A program made the translations under genes and the position numbers. A stretch of DNA of 40,156 nt, taken from assembly GCA_038043025.1 (NCBI GenBank), contig JBBTCW010000045.1, positions 1 through 40,156 of the forward strand, given 5' to 3'. How positions within the stretch are numbered: position 1 is the stretch's first letter; every line of letters begins with the position of its first letter. The stretch comes from O2-02-FULL-42-9 sp038043025 (GTDB taxonomy: Bacteria > Pseudomonadota > Gammaproteobacteria > UBA12402). Below are positions 1 through 6,978 of the stretch, in pieces. A model generated the notes under the pieces. The model was not told where the DNA came from, made no database searches, and saw only the letters and a list, made by a program, of their open reading frames with translations.

Positions 1-81
1 GCCTGGGAAGTGCTTCCAGGATTGAAATCATGATAAACTTATGTATAAACCCATGGGTCGAGCCGCGGGATGACAAAACAC

Positions 82-1107
82 TCACCTCTGAGCTGAGGAT
101 TGTATATACATCGCATCTCCATAACTAAAAAATCGATATTTTTCTTTTATTGCTTCTTGATACGCGGCCATCATTTTCTCATGCCCGACAAATGCACTCA
201 CTAACATTAATAACGATGACTTCGGTAAATGAAAGTTCGTAATCATCGCGTCGATCACCTTAAACTTAAATTCAGGATAAATAAAAATATTCGTTTCGCC
301 TTTAAAAGGCTTTATTCTACCCTCTTTCGCCGCTGTTTCTAAGCTGCGAACCGTCGTTGTTCCGACAGCAATCACGCGACCACCTTGCGCTTTTGTTTTT
401 ACAATCAAATCACATATATCCTGCGGCACATCGATCCATTCACTATGCATATGATGTTCTTGAATGTTTTCAACGCGCACCGGCAAAAATGTGCCCGCCC
501 CCACATGCAACGTTAAAAACGCCATCTTAATGCCTTTGTCTTGCAATGCTTGTATTAATGCATTATCAAAATGCAACCCTGCCGTCGGCGCAGCAACTGA
601 TCCATCGTGTTTAGCGTAAACCGTTTGATAACGCTCGCGATCTAACAATTGATCGTTGCGATCAATATACGGCGGCAACGGTATGTGACCCATTTGATTT
701 AAAATATCTAAAACCGCCTCATCCGTTACAAATTCTAATTGAAATAAATCATCTTTGCGATCCATCACTTTTATTTCGATATTATTTTCTAAATAAAAAC
801 AACTGCCAATTTTGGGCGAACGGTTGGCATGCACATGCGCCAATACTTGATTATTATCTAAAATACGTTCGACTAATAACTCTACTTTCCCGCCCGTTGA
901 CTTCGAGCCAAATAATCGCGCCGGAATCACTTTGGTATCATTGAATACCAACAAATCATTCGGATGCAGTAATTCTAAAATATCGATAAATTTGCGATGC
1001 GTGAGCGTATCTCCCAGACACAACAAACGGCTGCCGCTGCGATTTTTTGCTGGATAGCGCGCTATCAATTCATCCGGCAATATGTAATCAAAATCAGAAA
1101 GTTTCAT
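82..1107 (-). CDS. queA: S-adenosylmethionine:tRNA ribosyltransferase-isomerase QueA
   Basis: QueA transfers and isomerises the ribosyl group of S-adenosylmethionine onto 7-aminomethyl-7-deazaguanine at the wobble position of tRNA, making epoxyqueuosine in the queuosine pathway. The protein (341 residues from the chosen start) shows the family signatures: DFDYILPDELIA at the N-terminus, DLLVFNDTKVIPARL, VAAPTAGLHF, LHVGAGTFLPVR and the C-terminal TNFHLPKSSLLMLVSAF. Length is typical for the family. An upstream in-frame start six codons earlier exists, but family members begin at MKLSDF, so 1107 is preferred. It is transcribed away from the DTW gene, with a large hairpin between them. The usual partner tgt would lie to the left of the window. 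Assignment is secure. Confidence 0.97.
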   Translation of the reverse strand: MKLSDFDYILPDELIARYPAKNRSGSRLLCLGDTLTHRKFIDILELLHPNDLLVFNDTKVIPARLFGSKSTGGKVELLVERILDNNQVLAHVHANRSPKIGSCFYLENNIEIKVMDRKDDLFQLEFVTDEAVLDILNQMGHIPLPPYIDRNDQLLDRERYQTVYAKHDGSVAAPTAGLHFDNALIQALQDKGIKMAFLTLHVGAGTFLPVRVENIQEHHMHSEWIDVPQDICDLIVKTKAQGGRVIAVGTTTVRSLETAAKEGRIKPFKGETNIFIYPEFKFKVIDAMITNFHLPKSSLLMLVSAFVGHEKMMAAYQEAIKEKYRFFSYGDAMYIQSSAQR

Positions 1108-1162
1108 TATGGCTCGGTTGATCAAAAAAATAACAAGCGTATCAAACCTCTGCCCCTCTGTC

Positions 1163-1217
1163 CAGCTCTGAGCTGGGGAAAACCAGGCTCCATCTAGGTT
1201 TCCACAGCTCAGAGCTG
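1163..1217. repeat. Long inverted repeat between queA and the DTW gene
   Basis: CAGCTCTGAGCTG at 1163-1175 is the reverse complement of CAGCTCAGAGCTG at 1205-1217, and the pairing continues inward through GGGGAAAACC and GGTTTCC. The arms are about 20 bp with a few mismatches. Each arm is also nearly palindromic on its own. A short related sequence (CCTCTGAGCTGAGG, about 86-99) lies at the 3' end of queA. It sits in the divergent promoter region of two tRNA-modification genes, so it could be a regulatory hairpin or a small insertion. Function unknown. Confidence 0.7.
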
Positions 1218-1288
1218 CTTAGGATCTGTTACCTCTAGTGATTTTTGTCCATCCCGTGTAGTATGCAGGGTACATTTAAGGTGCTCAC

Positions 1289-1897
1289 ATGCTTTGCGAA
1301 AAATGCCAAAAATCTCTCGCACTCTGTATTTGCGCAGAAATTCGTCAGCACGCTACTAAACTGCATGTATTAATTTTACAACATCCTCAAGAACCTGATC
1401 ATGAAATTGGTACCGCACTCTTGGCTCATCTGGCACTACCCAATTCAACACTAAAAATTGGTTTGTCTTGGAGAAGCCTGAGCGCGATTCTTGACAAAAA
1501 AGAACTCGATCCAAAACGTTGGGCAGTACTCTATTTGGGTAGTGGCGTTAAGGGTACCCCAAACAGCAAAAAACCCTTACAGTTTGTTTCAAAAAAAGGA
1601 ACACCCATCGAAAACCCAAAACACCTTGACGGAATTCTTGTCTTAGATGGTAGTTGGAGTCAAGCCAAAGCCTTATGGTGGCGTAATGCATGGCTACTTA
1701 AGCTGCATCGCATTATTTTAACGCCGCAACATAAATCGCTATACAAAGAATTGCGAAAAGAACCACGACGTGAGTGTTTATCTACTATTGAAGCGATCGC
1801 AGAGGTATTAGAGCTCCTGGGTGAAAAACAAGAAATAGCTCAACACTTAAGATCACTGTTTTCGAAACTTCTGAATAAGAAACGAGAGTTGTGTTGA
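1289..1897 (+). CDS. DTW domain protein, probable tRNA-uridine aminocarboxypropyltransferase
   Basis: DTW-domain proteins such as TapT make 3-(3-amino-3-carboxypropyl)uridine in tRNA using S-adenosylmethionine. The N-terminus has the Cys cluster CEKCQKSLALCIC, expected to bind zinc. The central part has LILQHPQE, and the family motif appears as LVLDGSWSQAKA (residues about 112-123), where the usual D-x-T-W is D-G-S-W. The C-terminal LRKEPRRECLSTIEAIA matches the family ending. The 202-residue length is normal. The start has a ribosome binding site (AAGGTG). Its divergent neighbour queA is also a tRNA-modification gene. Family assignment is strong; the exact tRNA target is inferred from relatives. 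Confidence 0.88.
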   Translation: MLCEKCQKSLALCICAEIRQHATKLHVLILQHPQEPDHEIGTALLAHLALPNSTLKIGLSWRSLSAILDKKELDPKRWAVLYLGSGVKGTPNSKKPLQFVSKKGTPIENPKHLDGILVLDGSWSQAKALWWRNAWLLKLHRIILTPQHKSLYKELRKEPRRECLSTIEAIAEVLELLGEKQEIAQHLRSLFSKLLNKKRELC

Positions 1898-1918
1898 AAA
1901 CGGCATACTGCATACTAA

Positions 1919-2096
1919 GGAACGTGCACGAAATAACTTTCGCATCCAGCATCCCATAAGAGGCGCATCTTTTCACGTTGCTCAATCAGAAAAGCGCTTA
2001 CATAGAATAACTATGCGCGCACTTTTCTTCTATCGCAACGTAAAAATCTGCACCCCTTCTGGGCGCTAGATGTAAAAGTTATTCCGTGCACGTTCC
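1919..2096. mobile_element. 178-bp palindromic MITE-like element, copy 1
   Basis: The ends are perfect 12-bp inverted repeats, GGAACGTGCACG, and the whole element folds as one imperfect hairpin: the left half (AGCATCCCAT, CTTTTCACGTTG) is matched by the right half. The apex is CATAG-loop-CTATG. It is flanked by TAA on both sides (1916-1918 and 2097-2099), a likely 3-bp target duplication. It has no coding capacity. Its internal arms and apex resemble the element at 3137-3315 although the terminal repeats differ. A full-length element of this type would be mobilised in trans; the transposase family is unknown, but a 3-bp TNA duplication is typical of some IS5-group elements. Confidence 0.8.
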
Positions 2097-2130
2097 TAAC
2101 CAGGATATTTCACGATGCTCCTTTGAGCCA

Positions 2131-2167
2131 AGGGGTTAAGTCTAAATAATTTAGACTTGTGCCCCCT
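2131..2167. terminator. Strong hairpin, possible bidirectional terminator
   Basis: AAGTCTAAAT and ATTTAGACTT form a perfect stem at 2138-2158, extended by AGGGG on the left and CCCCCT on the right. There is no T-run directly after it, so intrinsic terminator activity is uncertain. It lies between the DTW gene and the toxin-antitoxin operon. Confidence 0.5.
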
Positions 2168-2242
2168 AGACATACCTATACCACTAAACTGAAACATGCG
2201 ATATAATTAACTTCTCCTTACCCCACCTTACCACCCCGAAAG

Positions 2243-2266
2243 ATATGGACATTTATATGGTCATTT
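2243..2266 (+). promoter_or_regulatory. Tandem 12-bp repeat, candidate BrnA operator
   Basis: ATATGGACATTT is followed immediately by ATATGGTCATTT (11 of 12 identical), 35 bp before the toxin start. A TATAAT box lies upstream at 2202-2207. BrnA antitoxins repress their own operon through a ribbon-helix-helix-type DNA-binding domain, which typically binds short repeated sites. The operator role is inferred from position. Confidence 0.5.
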
Positions 2267-2300
2267 GTATTGCTTTTATTATGGTTATGAGGTATACTGT

Positions 2301-2600
2301 ATGCAGAAAGCTTATTTTGAATGGAATGATTTAAAAAATAGAATAAATCAACGCAAACGTGGAATATCGTTTAGCGAGGCACAACTCGCTTTTTTGGATC
2401 CTAATCGTGTGATTGCGCAAGATTTAGAACATGCTAACTTAAACGAAACACGATATTATTGTTTTGGAAAAGTAAGACAAAATATTTTAACCGTTCGATT
2501 TACTTATCGAAACAATAAAATACGAATTTTTGGCGCGGGCTATTGGCGAAAAGGGAGAAAAATTTATGAAAAAGAAAACAAAAAAAGAACCGATGGGTAA
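2301..2600 (+). CDS. brnT: BrnT family toxin (ribonuclease)
   Basis: BrnT is the toxin of the type II BrnT/BrnA system, a small RNase with a RelE-like fold that blocks translation. The 99-residue product has the family pattern: FEWNDLKNRINQRKRGISFSEA at the N-terminus (quoted as FEWNDLKNRINQ followed by KRGISF), a central strand YYCFGKV, then ILTVRFTYR and the C-terminal RIFGAGYWRKGRKIYE. In most BrnT proteins this last segment reads RIISARxAxxxE, so the Arg/Tyr positions should be compared with known catalytic residues. The start at 2301 is supported by GAGG at 2289-2292; a longer reading from 2265 adds residues not seen in the family. It overlaps the antitoxin gene by 35 nt, implying translational coupling. 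Confidence 0.87.
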   Translation: MQKAYFEWNDLKNRINQRKRGISFSEAQLAFLDPNRVIAQDLEHANLNETRYYCFGKVRQNILTVRFTYRNNKIRIFGAGYWRKGRKIYEKENKKRTDG

Positions 2601-2808
2601 AATAAAAATTATTAAAGATTTTTTACCAACCCCTGACAATTTGATCTTTAAAGATGAAACCATCAAAGTGACTTTATCGTTAACAAAAAACAGCGTGGAT
2701 TTCTTTAAACAAGAAGCTAAAAAACAAAATACAAAATACCAACAAATGATACGCGTCTTATTGGATCGATATACTTCGCACTTCGATCAAAGTAGAACCC
2801 ACGATTAA
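2566..2808 (+). CDS. brnA: BrnA-like antitoxin
   Basis: This is the partner and likely autorepressor of the toxin just upstream. The 80-residue protein has a basic N-terminus (KKKTKKEP), a linker with FLPTPDNLIFKDE, and a C-terminal DNA-binding half: ETIKVTLSLTKNSVDFFKQEAKK then YQQMIRVLLDRYTSH, which fits a ribbon-helix-helix domain (beta strand, helix, helix). The start at 2566 has a strong Shine-Dalgarno sequence (AAGGGAG, 2551-2557) inside the toxin gene; an earlier in-frame ATG at 2530 would lie deeper in the toxin and lacks such a site. Identification rests on the adjacent BrnT and on the RHH pattern. Confidence 0.82.
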   Translation: MKKKTKKEPMGKIKIIKDFLPTPDNLIFKDETIKVTLSLTKNSVDFFKQEAKKQNTKYQQMIRVLLDRYTSHFDQSRTHD

Positions 2809-3000
2809 ATATACACGCCCCCATTTATCTGATCCAGCAGAAATTTAAAGACCTACTGTAAAATTAGTAGTTTTATGCGCCACAACTCTACAGAGAAGTA
2901 AGCTCTGCATAGACAGGTAGTTTTATTTGAATTTAACTAAGGAGCCTGAACTAGACATTTCTGAAGCAGTCTTCATGATCGGAGATCGATACAAAACAAT

Positions 3001-3028
3001 TTGACGCTATCAATAGCTCTGCTATACT
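3001..3028 (+). promoter_or_regulatory. Promoter of tRNA-Leu
   Basis: TTGACG at 3001-3006 and TATACT at 3023-3028 are separated by 16 bp, a good sigma-70 match, and end 17 bp before the mature tRNA 5' end. The rest of the 237-bp gap after the antitoxin gene (2809-3000) shows only short hairpins such as CTACTGTAAAATTAGTAG and no supported gene. Confidence 0.75.
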
Positions 3029-3045
3029 TCGGAACTCTGATATGG

Positions 3046-3132
3046 GCCGGGATGGCGGAACTGGTAGACGCGCCAGACTCAAAATCTGGTGGTAGCAATA
3101 CCGTGTCGGTTCGATTCCGACTCTCGGTACCA
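3046..3132 (+). tRNA. tRNA-Leu(CAA)
   Basis: This is a class II tRNA with a long variable arm. The acceptor stem GCCGGGA pairs with TCTCGGT, the D-arm region is GGCGGAACTGGTAGACGCG, the anticodon stem CCAGA/TCTGG encloses the loop CTCAAAA (anticodon CAA, reads UUG), the variable arm is TGGTAGCAATACCGT, and the T-arm is GTCGG-TTCGATT-CCGAC. The CCA end is encoded (3130-3132). The palindromic element at 3137 begins 5 bp after it. Confidence 0.97.
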
Positions 3133-3136
3133 TTTA

Positions 3137-3315
3137 GGGTCTGTCACAGAATAAGTGGTGCAGTTAGCGCCCAGCTGATAGGCAGATTTGGACGTTCTGA
3201 TTGAGAAAAAAAACGCACATAGCAGGGACTATGTAAGTTATTTTTCGATTGAAGAACGTCCAAAGATGCCTGTCAGATGGGATGCTAAATGTATCACTTA
3301 TTCTGTGACAGACCC
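3137..3315. mobile_element. 179-bp palindromic MITE-like element, copy 2
   Basis: The terminal inverted repeats start GGGTCTGTCACAG and match for 21 bp. After that the two halves stay complementary along almost the whole length, for example GGACGTTCT against AGAACGTCC, up to an apex CATAG-loop-CTATG. TTA flanks both ends (3134-3136 and 3316-3318), a likely 3-bp target duplication. It has no coding capacity. It has inserted between tRNA-Leu and tRNA-Gln and ends 7 bp before a TATAAT box (3323-3328), so it may now supply the -35 region for tRNA-Gln. Its inner arms are related to the element at 1919-2096. Confidence 0.85.
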
Positions 3316-3379
3316 TTAGGTGTATAATGCATTTCGAACGTCGCTGCTCTCTTTTCTTGTCAAAAAAAGTGCAAATACT

Positions 3380-3453
3380 TGAGGTGTAGTGTAATGGCAG
3401 CACTCTTGACTCTGACTCAAGCGATCCTGGTTCGAGTCCAGGCACCTCAGCCA
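3380..3453 (+). tRNA. tRNA-Gln(CTG)
   Basis: The acceptor stem TGAGGTG pairs with CACCTCA, the anticodon stem CTTGA/TCAAG encloses the loop CTCTGAC (anticodon CTG, reads CAG), and the T-arm is CCTGG-TTCGAGT-CCAGG. The discriminator base is G and the CCA end is encoded. A candidate -10 box TATAAT lies at 3323-3328, directly after the palindromic element. Confidence 0.97.
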
Positions 3454-3493
3454 CTTTTATGTTGTAATGCCTAACAAGAACGAGGTCACCCAC

Positions 3494-4675
3494 GTGTTAA
3501 ATCATATACAATTAAATCCATCCGCAGAGATAAGATTAAAGCGCGGACATCTATGGATTTACAGTAATGAAATCAATAATCTCAAAACCCCTTTGAAATC
3601 CTTCGAAACAGGGGAGCTCATCAATATTCATGATTCGTTTGGAAATAATCTTGGCGTGGGTTACATTAATCCGCATAATTTATTAGCCGCGCGACTCCTG
3701 ACACGAGACCCTGCCGAACCCATCGATACGGTTTTTTTTCAAAAACGATTTCACCAGGCACTCATGTTGCGCCAAACACTCTTTTCTCAACCCTACTATC
3801 GATTGATTTATGGCGAAAGTGATGGACTCCCGGGTTTAGTGATTGATCGCTTCGGAGAAGCATTTGTGATTCAAATTAATACTGCGGGCATAGAAAAATT
3901 AAAAAATGAAATCATTTCCGCATTATTAAAAACAACTCATGCCCAATGCATTATTATTAAAAATGCTAGCAGTGAACGTGCGAATGAAGGGATGGAAAAA
4001 TACACGGAAATCGCTTATGGTCAACTCCCTGACCCCTGTATCATCGAAGAAAATCAATGTCAATTTATGATTGATTTGTTAAACGGCCAAAAAACAGGAT
4101 GGTTTTACGATCATCGATTTAATCGTGCGCGCATCGCCACCTATTGCAACGATAAAGATATATTAGATGTGTTTTGTTACACCGGCGCGTTTACCCTTCC
4201 CTCTGCAAAAGTGGCAAAACAAGTGGTCGCAATTGATAGTTCAAGCACGGCACTCTCACAACTCGATGAAAACTGCAAACTCAATGCATTAAAGAATGTC
4301 ATCACACACCCCGGCAAGGCGCAACAAGAATTAGAAAATTTAAACAACGCCGGCAAAAAATTCGACGTCATTATTCTCGATCCTCCTGCCTTCATTAAAC
4401 GCAAAAAAGATTACCCTGCCGGTTTAAAAGCCTATCAACATATCAACGAAGCGGCGATGCGTTTATTAAACCCACACGGTATTTTATTGTCCGCTTCTTG
4501 CTCCATGCATCTCTCTGCTGACGATTTACTCTTATGCCTTGCAAAAGCAGGCCATAAAGTGGGACGTCAGCCCATCGTATTAGAACAATGCCATCAAGCC
4601 CCCGACCATCCGATTCACCCTAGCATCCCTGAAACAAATTATTTAAAAGGATTTATTGTCGCCATGCAAACATAA
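3494..4675 (+). CDS. rlmI: 23S rRNA (cytosine-C5)-methyltransferase, RlmI-like
   Basis: RlmI-type enzymes methylate C5 of a cytosine (C1962 in E. coli) in 23S rRNA. The N-terminal PUA domain begins with RLKRGHLWIYSNEI and GELINIHDSFGNNLGVGY. A linker domain has YGESDGLPGLVIDRFG. The C-terminal Rossmann domain has NGQKTGWFYDHRFNR, LDVFCYTGAFTLPSA (SAM motif I), VIILDPPAFIKRK and SASCSMHLS, with the catalytic Cys in the last motif. The GTG at 3494 is chosen because GAGGT (3482-3486) lies 7 bp before it; an in-frame ATG at 3467 has no ribosome binding site and sits only 13 bp from the tRNA-Gln end. This gives 393 residues, normal for the family. Confidence 0.94.
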   Translation: MLNHIQLNPSAEIRLKRGHLWIYSNEINNLKTPLKSFETGELINIHDSFGNNLGVGYINPHNLLAARLLTRDPAEPIDTVFFQKRFHQALMLRQTLFSQPYYRLIYGESDGLPGLVIDRFGEAFVIQINTAGIEKLKNEIISALLKTTHAQCIIIKNASSERANEGMEKYTEIAYGQLPDPCIIEENQCQFMIDLLNGQKTGWFYDHRFNRARIATYCNDKDILDVFCYTGAFTLPSAKVAKQVVAIDSSSTALSQLDENCKLNALKNVITHPGKAQQELENLNNAGKKFDVIILDPPAFIKRKKDYPAGLKAYQHINEAAMRLLNPHGILLSASCSMHLSADDLLLCLAKAGHKVGRQPIVLEQCHQAPDHPIHPSIPETNYLKGFIVAMQT

Positions 4676-4700
4676 TAACAAAAAAATCATCGTGCAATTC

Positions 4701-4729
4701 TTGTCGAATACTCTAAAATCAGACATGAT
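4701..4729 (+). promoter_or_regulatory. Probable promoter of tRNA-Arg
   Basis: TTGTCG (4701-4706) and CATGAT (4724-4729) are spaced 17 bp apart and end 8 bp before the tRNA. The -10 match is moderate, so confidence is limited. Confidence 0.5.
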
Positions 4730-4737
4730 AAATATAA

Positions 4738-4814
<77 letters not shown>

Positions 4815-4854
4815 AAATAACACTTAGGGAATTAAAGAAAAAAGAGGCTTCATT

Positions 4855-5745
4855 ATGCAATATATGAATCAAGAACAATGGCGCATCAAAGTTGGATTGG
4901 CAGAAATGCTAAAAGGCGGTGTCATTATGGATATTACCAACGTTGAGCAAGCAAAGATTGCAGAAGAATCGGGGGCTTGTGCCGTAATGGCATTAGAGCG
5001 CGTACCTTCGGACATTCGCAAAGAAGGAGGCGTTGCGCGAATGGCATCCCCTAAAATGATTAAAGAAGTGATGGCAGCAGTTTCAATTCCTGTGATGGCA
5101 AAAGCGCGCATTGGTCATTTCGCTGAAGCGCAAGTCTTAGAAGCACTCAAAGTTGATTTTATCGATGAAAGTGAAGTATTAACGCCGGCCGATGATGACA
5201 ATCATATTTATAAACATCATTTTAAAATTCCCTTTGTTTGCGGCTGTCGAAATTTAGGCGAAGCGTTACGACGAATTGCTGAAGGTGCGACGATGATTCG
5301 TACAAAAGGCGAAGCAGGTTCAGGAAATATTGTAGAAGCAGTGCGTCATCTGCGAACGATCATTAATCAAATCAAACAGGCAACACAGTTAACCTCCATG
5401 GAATTGCCCAGTGAAGCAAAGCGTTTGGGCGTGTCATTGGATTTATTGGAATGGGTTGCTGAGCATGGAAAATTGCCCGTGCCAAACTTTTCTGCAGGAG
5501 GTATTGCAACTCCTGCCGATGCAGCCTTAATTCGACAATTAGGCGCCGAAGCTGTTTTTGTAGGCTCTGGTATTTTCAAATCCTCCGATCCAGAAGCGCG
5601 CGCGCGAGCAATCGTCGAAGCGACAACTCATTTTGATGACCCCAATGTTATCTTAAAAGCGTCTGAACATTTAGGTGAAGCGATACCGGGGATTGATATT
5701 CATCAATTAGAAGAGCATGAAAAGTTTCAAACGCGCGACGAATAG
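4855..5745 (+). CDS. pdxS: Pyridoxal 5'-phosphate synthase lyase subunit PdxS
   Basis: PdxS condenses ribose 5-phosphate, glyceraldehyde 3-phosphate and ammonia (from PdxT) to make PLP in one complex. The 296-residue TIM-barrel shows KVGLAEMLKGGVIMDI, ACAVMALERVPSDIR, PVMAKARIGHFAEAQ with the Schiff-base Lys83, DFIDESEVLTPADDD, FVCGCRNLGEALRRI, and TKGEAGSGNIVEAVRH with Lys151, the second catalytic Lys. Length is normal. It is followed by pdxT with a 1-nt gap. Most gammaproteobacteria use the PdxA/PdxJ route, so this pair may have been acquired; it lies between tRNA-Arg and a copy of that tRNA's 3' end. Confidence 0.98.
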   Translation: MQYMNQEQWRIKVGLAEMLKGGVIMDITNVEQAKIAEESGACAVMALERVPSDIRKEGGVARMASPKMIKEVMAAVSIPVMAKARIGHFAEAQVLEALKVDFIDESEVLTPADDDNHIYKHHFKIPFVCGCRNLGEALRRIAEGATMIRTKGEAGSGNIVEAVRHLRTIINQIKQATQLTSMELPSEAKRLGVSLDLLEWVAEHGKLPVPNFSAGGIATPADAALIRQLGAEAVFVGSGIFKSSDPEARARAIVEATTHFDDPNVILKASEHLGEAIPGIDIHQLEEHEKFQTRDE

Positions 5746-5746
5746 T

Positions 5747-6307
5747 ATGATTGGTATACTTGCAATACAAGGCGATTATGAAGCACATGCTAAAATGCTA
5801 GCGCAATTACATGTATCCTATTGTTTCGTCAAAACGGTCACGCAATTAAATGCATGTCGTGCATTAATTATTCCCGGAGGTGAAAGCACAACGCTTTTAC
5901 ATTTTATTTCAAGAAATGGGTTGTTTGATGCGATGATCCAATTTGCTCAAAAAGAGAAACCGATTTTTGGCACCTGTGCAGGAGCGATTTTATTAGCAAA
6001 GACGGTCAAAAACCCCACGCAAAAAAACCTGGGCTTAATGAATATAACGATTGAGCGCAATAGTTATGGCCGTCAAATGGAAAGTATGATTGCAAAAGGA
6101 CAAACATCATTAAGTAGCGATGAAGAAGAGATGGTGTTTATTCGCGCGCCGAAAATTTTAAACGTGGGCGACAATGTTGAAGTACTTGCCACTTATCAAG
6201 ATCATCCAGTTTTTGTTCGAGAAGGTCATTGCCTTGCAGCAACATTTCATCCGGAGCTTTCAAAGAGCTTATTGTGGCATCGTTATTTTGACCAACTATC
6301 TTCTTGA
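5747..6307 (+). CDS. pdxT: Pyridoxal 5'-phosphate synthase glutaminase subunit PdxT
   Basis: PdxT hydrolyses glutamine and channels ammonia to PdxS. It is a class I glutamine amidotransferase of 186 residues from the chosen start: IGILAIQGDYEAH at the N-terminus, IPGGESTTLLH (oxyanion/substrate region), GTCAGAILLA with the catalytic Cys77, and FHPELS with His168 and Glu170, completing the triad. ATG at 5747 is chosen because family members begin at this IGILAIQGD; a longer reading from 5717 would overlap pdxS and add no family sequence. The stop of pdxS at 5745 and this start imply coupled translation. Confidence 0.97.
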   Translation: MIGILAIQGDYEAHAKMLAQLHVSYCFVKTVTQLNACRALIIPGGESTTLLHFISRNGLFDAMIQFAQKEKPIFGTCAGAILLAKTVKNPTQKNLGLMNITIERNSYGRQMESMIAKGQTSLSSDEEEMVFIRAPKILNVGDNVEVLATYQDHPVFVREGHCLAATFHPELSKSLLWHRYFDQLSS

Positions 6308-6316
6308 TATTCTAAA

Positions 6317-6331
6317 GGTCTGTCACAGACC
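6317..6331. repeat. Short palindrome derived from the element ends
   Basis: GGTCTGTCACAGACC is a palindrome around one central base and equals two terminal repeats of the 3137-3315 element joined tip to tip. TCTAAA on the left and TTTTAGA on the right extend the stem, so it could also act as a transcription terminator for pdxT. A related 19-bp form occurs at 10098-10116. Confidence 0.65.
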
Positions 6332-6365
6332 CTTTTAGAGATCGCTCGGCTGGCAATCGAGTGCT

Positions 6366-6388
6366 TTCGACTCCTCTTCAGGGCACCA
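6366..6388 (+). repeat. 23-bp duplicate of the tRNA-Arg 3' end, att-like
   Basis: The sequence from the T-loop through CCA of tRNA-Arg (4792-4814) is repeated here without mismatch, without the rest of a tRNA. The two copies are direct repeats 1574 bp apart and enclose pdxS and pdxT. This is the layout left when a tyrosine-recombinase element enters a tRNA gene. No integrase gene is present between them. Confidence 0.75.
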
Positions 6389-6390
6389 GA

Positions 6391-6978
6391 TTAACTTCTG
6401 ACAAACCTTAACAACAACGTATAATCACCACGATCGGCGGCACGCAACGCCTTCATGTATTGAGCCCTTACCTCGCCGATGGCAATCAAGCTGCGACTAC
6501 CCCAAGTAAAACGAGGCTGTTTCAAGGCAATTAACAAAACATCTGCCATTAACCTTGCATGACGTCCATTACCATTCACGAATGGATGAATCCAAACTAA
6601 ACGATGATGAAAACGCGCACATATTTCATCGGCATCATACACATGATGAGACAATTGATAATTTACATCATCAAACAATAACTTTAATTGCGTGTTAATT
6701 TTTTGCCATGCCACACCAATATTTTTATCTGTTGTGCGATATTGCCCTGCCCAACGCCACGTTTGGCCAAACATTTCAATATGTAATCGTTTTAAAAATA
6801 TAAAGTCTAAAATTTTTTCAATAAAGAATTTTTGGTTTCGAACCCAACATTCTGCCTTTAAAATATTTTCTTGCTCCCATTCATTTAGTTCCTGTTGTAC
6901 CACAACATGCGGTGGTATTAACCCAATCATTTCATCAGGATCAATCGGTGTCGCGCCTTCTGGATATACTACTTTCAT
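6391..6978 (-). CDS. Fic domain protein, 'mobile mystery protein B' type
   Basis: Fic domains transfer AMP or related groups from nucleotides to a protein hydroxyl. The core motif HPFVNGNGRHAR is complete, with the catalytic His131 and the Gly-Asn-Gly-Arg anion-binding loop. The N-terminal half (EGATPIDPDEMIGLIP, KILDFIFLKRLHIEMFG and WRWAGQYRTTDKNIG) matches the Fic subgroup named mobile mystery protein B, encoded beside a helix-turn-helix protein A. That protein is directly upstream: its stop and this start overlap by 1 nt (TAATG). The usual inhibitory (S/T)xxxE(G/N) motif is not obvious here, so inhibition may be by the partner. It ends 3 bp after the tRNA-Arg fragment. The target is unknown. 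Confidence 0.88.
   Translation of the reverse strand: MKVVYPEGATPIDPDEMIGLIPPHVVVQQELNEWEQENILKAECWVRNQKFFIEKILDFIFLKRLHIEMFGQTWRWAGQYRTTDKNIGVAWQKINTQLKLLFDDVNYQLSHHVYDADEICARFHHRLVWIHPFVNGNGRHARLMADVLLIALKQPRFTWGSRSLIAIGEVRAQYMKALRAADRGDYTLLLRFVRS

Noticed and set aside
2951..3493. Short open frames over the tRNA genes and the 179-bp element on both strands
   Set aside because: They read through tRNA and hairpin sequences and have no family resemblance or ribosome binding sites.
4855..6307. pdxST as a native vertical operon unrelated to the repeat
   Set aside because: Not fully excluded, but the exact 23-bp tRNA 3'-end duplicate makes an integration history the more economical reading.
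6340..6388. A second full tRNA-Arg gene near 6340-6388
   Set aside because: Only the last 23 bp match; the upstream sequence cannot form the D and anticodon arms.
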